Shown here in pieces: positions 7,023 through 9,700 of a stretch of DNA of 9,700 nt (positions are counted from its first letter, which is position 1; each line of letters begins with the position of its first letter). The notes below the pieces were generated by a model. The model saw only the letters and a program-made list of their open reading frames with translations, was not told the origin of the DNA and ran no database searches. The position numbers and the translations under genes are program-made. This DNA is from JABDLF01 sp041609715 (GTDB lineage: Bacteria; Pseudomonadota; Gammaproteobacteria; Steroidobacterales; JABDLF01), in the NCBI GenBank assembly GCA_041609715.1, contig JBFIQI010000090.1:1-9700 (forward strand). Reading direction: 5' to 3'.

Positions 7023-7973
7023 ATGAATTATCCAGACGTTCTTCCGGGTATTGCCCTGCTCGGACCACAGTCACGAAATCCCAGCCTCGACCGGGCTCTG
7101 AGCGTGCTTGGAGTCCAGGGCCCGTATGGCGCCATCACGGCTGGCTGGCGGGAAATGGAGGGCGAGACCAAGGCTCTGGCAGAGCATATCCAGGCGGACG
7201 TCGTGGATCTCGCGCTCTATGAGCGCGTGGAGGATATCTTCGCCAGCGACCCGGCCCTGTTTGATGCGCACCGCCAGCGTCAGGATATGCTGAAGCAGCT
7301 GCAGCGCCTGTACCGGGTGCGTCTGCGCGCCGGCGCAGAGGCCTGCTATACGCTGATCAAGAGCAAGGAGGATCCAGGCCTTGTGCGAACGCAGCTGAGT
7401 GCCGCCACCAGCCAGCTGCGTGCCCTGGACCGCTTCCACGCGCGTCAGCTGGCGAAGGCGCACGCTGATTTTGATCAACAGGTAAAACCGCTGGAGCGTC
7501 CTGCCATCAGCGAGCACCGGCGTGAGCTCTCCGCATTACTTGAGCGGCTGGGCGCCGTCCTGATTGCGGGCGGTCACGTCGCGGTGCTCTTGAGCCGGTT
7601 GCGTTTGCTGGGCATGGGGGAACTCTTGCGGCAGCACCCGGTGGCGGGATGGTCAGCCGGGGCCATGGTGCTTACTGATCAACTGGTTCTGTTTCACGAT
7701 CGCGCGCCGCAGGGCAGGCGCGAACCGGAATTACTGGACGTCGGGCTGGGCCGAATCCGCGGCACCATCGCCCTGCCCTGCGCAAGCCAGCGCCTCGACC
7801 TGAACAATCGTGCCCACCTGACTCTGATGGCACGCCGCTTCGCGCCGGCCAGCTGCGTGGCCCTGGACGATTCAGCCTTCGGTGTCTGGCAAAACGGCAC
7901 GCTGAGGGGGGCCGACGGTCTGTCCAGGATAAGACGCAATGGCGTGCTGGTGGCGGTGAGCGCAGATGCATAA
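7023..7973 (+). CDS. Peptidase S51 / cyanophycinase-like protein with altered catalytic residues
   Basis: 316 residues. The C-terminal half follows the S51 (dipeptidase E, cyanophycinase) pattern: strand and turn VLIAGGH (179-185), nucleophile elbow AGWSAGAM with S211, LLDVGLG (237-243), ALPCASQRL (250-258) and CVALDDSAFGVW (278-289). The expected catalytic histidine (PHF in dipeptidase E, QHFSQR in cyanophycinase, from memory) is Cys253 here, and the cyanophycinase acid falls on Asp283. About 100 mostly helical residues (roughly 70-170) sit before the nucleophile, more than in classical members (230-270 residues in total). Family members hydrolyse alpha-Asp dipeptides or cyanophycin. This one may be a divergent peptidase, a non-hydrolytic transferase or a binding protein. 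The start lies 9 bases after the upstream stop without a Shine-Dalgarno, suggesting coupled translation; the end overlaps the next gene by 8 bases. Confidence 0.78.
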   Translation: MNYPDVLPGIALLGPQSRNPSLDRALSVLGVQGPYGAITAGWREMEGETKALAEHIQADVVDLALYERVEDIFASDPALFDAHRQRQDMLKQLQRLYRVRLRAGAEACYTLIKSKEDPGLVRTQLSAATSQLRALDRFHARQLAKAHADFDQQVKPLERPAISEHRRELSALLERLGAVLIAGGHVAVLLSRLRLLGMGELLRQHPVAGWSAGAMVLTDQLVLFHDRAPQGRREPELLDVGLGRIRGTIALPCASQRLDLNNRAHLTLMARRFAPASCVALDDSAFGVWQNGTLRGADGLSRIRRNGVLVAVSADA

Positions 7974-9102
7974 AGACCTGCGTCAACTGTTGCGCAAAGG
8001 CGATCCGGATGAAGCGGCGCTGACCGCATTCATCGGCGGACACACTTTCCCATTGCTGGACAAAACCGACGTCACCTTCGTCTACCGTGGCCAGGCGGAC
8101 GAAGTTTTCCTGCGCCACTGGATCTACGGGCTCCGTACCGCCCAGCCGCTGCAGCGTCTTGGTGGAACTGATCTGTGGTCGGTCACCATCGAATTGCCGG
8201 CTACTTCCCGTATCGAATACAAATATGAAGTGGTGAGAGCAGGCCAGCGCGAGCTTGTCCTGGATCCGCTCAATCCCTTGCATGCCCGCGATCCCTTTGG
8301 TGCAAACTCGGTTTGCCGGGGTTATCGCTATCATCGCCCCGAGTGGACCAAGCATGATCCGGTCAGTCGCAATGGGCAGTTCCGGTCCCTGAAGATAGAC
8401 AGCGCCAGTTTTGGCGAGCAGCGCACAATTAAACTCTACCTCCCGGCAAGGTATCGGGAAACCCGCAGGTACCCCCTGCTGATCGTCCATGACGGCCATG
8501 ATTACCTGCACTATTCAAACCTGGGCGTGGTCATGGACAACCTGATCCACCGGCTGGAAATTCCGCCCATGATCGTCGCGTTGACCACTTCGCCGGATCG
8601 CCTGCGCGAATACGCGGGTGACGATCGTCATGCGAGTTTCATCTGTGAGGACCTGCTGCCGCAGCTGACCCGCGACCTGCCAATTGCCGATGATCCGGCT
8701 GCGCGCGCGCTGATGGGCGCCAGTTTTGGGGGCGTCGCCTCACTGCATACTGCCTGGCGTTTTCCAGGTTGTTTCGAACGCCTGCTTCTGCAGTCGGGTA
8801 GTTTCGCCTTCAGCGACATCGGTGCCCATGACCGGGGCCCTGCCTTTGACCCGGTTGCCCGCTTCGTCAACGCCTTTCGGGAAAACCCGGGCCGGCCGGC
8901 CCGCAAAATCTACATGAGCTGCGGCGTTTACGAGTCGCTCATTTATGAGAATCGCTCCATGGTTCCTCTGCTCCAGGCACACGGCATCGAAGTCCGCTAT
9001 GAGGAGGTCCGCGACGCGCATAACTGGGAAAACTGGCGTGATCGGCTGCGCTCGGGGCTGTCGTGGCTGTTTCCGGGGCCACTATGGATGGTATACGAGT
9101 AA
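7966..9102 (+). CDS. Fes-like alpha/beta-hydrolase esterase with N-terminal early-set-like domain
   Basis: 378 residues. The N-terminal region (about 35-115) looks like an immunoglobulin-like early-set (E-set/CBM48-type) beta sandwich, with VTFVYRGQADEVFLRHW then WSVTIELP and IEYKYEVV, ending in LDPLNPLHARDPFG. The catalytic domain (about 135-372) is the esterase family of enterochelin esterase and CE1-type hydrolases: YPLLIVHDGHDYL (169-181), nucleophile S253 in GASFGG, a probable acid in the CGVYES segment (320-325) and His352 in DAHNWENWRD. The triad appears complete, so it should cleave an ester or a peptide/amide-like bond. No signal peptide is seen, so it is cytosolic. The ATG overlaps the previous stop (ATGCATAA) and GGTGAG at 7955-7960 gives a fair ribosome site, both signs of a co-expressed operon. 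The substrate is unknown; a siderophore role has no support nearby. Confidence 0.88.
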   Translation: MHKDLRQLLRKGDPDEAALTAFIGGHTFPLLDKTDVTFVYRGQADEVFLRHWIYGLRTAQPLQRLGGTDLWSVTIELPATSRIEYKYEVVRAGQRELVLDPLNPLHARDPFGANSVCRGYRYHRPEWTKHDPVSRNGQFRSLKIDSASFGEQRTIKLYLPARYRETRRYPLLIVHDGHDYLHYSNLGVVMDNLIHRLEIPPMIVALTTSPDRLREYAGDDRHASFICEDLLPQLTRDLPIADDPAARALMGASFGGVASLHTAWRFPGCFERLLLQSGSFAFSDIGAHDRGPAFDPVARFVNAFRENPGRPARKIYMSCGVYESLIYENRSMVPLLQAHGIEVRYEEVRDAHNWENWRDRLRSGLSWLFPGPLWMVYE

Positions 9103-9154
9103 AAAATAGGTATTATTCGTCGTTCGCCAGTCGCCCACGCTGAGAGCAGAATCC

Positions 9155-9700
9155 ATGGCTAAAATCACAAGAAGAATAGGTCTGTCTCTCGGTGCCGACA
9201 TTTGCTGGCCCATTTGTTACGAAGAGATCCTCCGCCGGCTGAATCTGCAAATCGAGGTGGGACGCGACACGCTGCGCTTTGAATCAGACAGGGTATCCAT
9301 CGAACCATTTTCCCTGAGTCAGTCCTGTGAGTATCAGGTCGTCATTGATCGCCTGACCCACTGGTATCACACGAGTCGTGAGTGGATTAAGAAATCCATT
9401 GTCATGAACGACCTGTATGTCTTCAACAACCCGTGGACACTGCAGTCCATGGAAAAGCACACGTCTTATTCAGCGATGACGCGGCTGGGCTTTCCCGTGC
9501 CGGACACGTGGCTGATTCCGCCCAAGTCCTACCTGGAAACTCCCGACCTTAATCTGACGCTGCGCAAGTATGCGAAGCTTTTTGACCTTGGCAAAATCGG
9601 TGACGAGCTGGGCTACCCACTGTTCATGAAACCCTATGATGGCGGGGCCTGGGTCGGCGTCAGCAAGATAGACAACCGCGAGGCGTTGATGAAGGCCTAC
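9155..9700 (+). CDS. RimK/glutathione-synthetase-like ATP-grasp ligase (partial, C-terminus off the right edge)
   Basis: 182 codons are open from ATG at 9155 to the edge. The protein starts MAKITRRIGLSLGADICWPI. Residues 1-90 look like a pre-ATP-grasp domain. From about 88 the ATP-grasp N-lobe follows: VFNNPWTLQSMEKHTSYSAM with ATP-site lysine K101, then LGFPVPDTW, and GYPLFMKPYDGGAWVGV with K159, the usual second ATP lysine followed by a glycine-rich loop. The asparagine-rich FNNP before the lysine is typical of RimK, glutathione synthetase and tetrahydromethanopterin glutamate ligases. Metal-binding residues lie beyond the edge. It is a second ligase of a different ATP-grasp subfamily from the gene at 5784. 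The 52-base gap from the esterase contains TATTAT (9111-9116) without a good -35 box, so it most likely belongs to the same operon. Confidence 0.83.
   Translation, partial: MAKITRRIGLSLGADICWPICYEEILRRLNLQIEVGRDTLRFESDRVSIEPFSLSQSCEYQVVIDRLTHWYHTSREWIKKSIVMNDLYVFNNPWTLQSMEKHTSYSAMTRLGFPVPDTWLIPPKSYLETPDLNLTLRKYAKLFDLGKIGDELGYPLFMKPYDGGAWVGVSKIDNREALMKAY

Noticed and set aside
5784..7973. Reading the first ATP-grasp gene and the S51-like gene as cyanophycin synthetase and cyanophycinase
   Set aside because: Cyanophycin synthetase is about 900 residues with a Mur-ligase domain, which is absent, and the S51-like protein lacks the catalytic histidine.
7672..8511. 279-codon minus-strand open frame across the S51/esterase junction
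   Set aside because: Antisense to two well-supported overlapping genes, with no recognisable motif.

Overview
The window is GC-rich (roughly 60% by eye), densely coding bacterial chromosome. The GlgC protein is closest to the gammaproteobacterial type, and the gene style fits a free-living gammaproteobacterium. That assignment is an inference from one protein. I saw no tRNA, rRNA, CRISPR array, insertion sequence or phage gene.

Left half (positions 1-4199, all minus strand, read right to left): a PrmC-like class I methyltransferase of unknown substrate, then a membrane sensor histidine kinase (MASE1-like membrane region, PAS, HisKA, HATPase), then a stand-alone receiver-domain response regulator of the Rcp1 type that runs off the left edge. 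Kinase and regulator are probably a cognate pair.

Middle (4200-5711): a 255-base divergent intergenic region separates the methyltransferase from glgC (ADP-glucose pyrophosphorylase, the committed step of bacterial glycogen synthesis). It holds a perfect 15-base inverted repeat that looks like an operator and a plausible promoter for glgC. No glgA or glgB is in view.

Right half (5784-9700, plus strand): four tightly packed genes that look like one transcription unit. They encode an ATP-grasp ligase, a protein resembling peptidase S51/cyanophycinase with an altered active site, an Fes-like alpha/beta-hydrolase esterase with an N-terminal beta-sandwich-like domain, and a second, RimK/glutathione-synthetase-like ATP-grasp ligase cut by the right edge. 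A TATAAT box overlapping the end of glgC could start this unit. Two ATP-dependent carboxylate ligases with two hydrolases suggest synthesis and trimming of a small peptide, amide or ester metabolite, or a peptide tag. I do not recognise a characterised pathway with this composition, so this is the best candidate in the window for an undescribed system. The adjacent glgC and the carbohydrate-binding-like fold of the esterase N-terminus leave open a link to glycogen or storage metabolism, but nothing in the sequence proves it.
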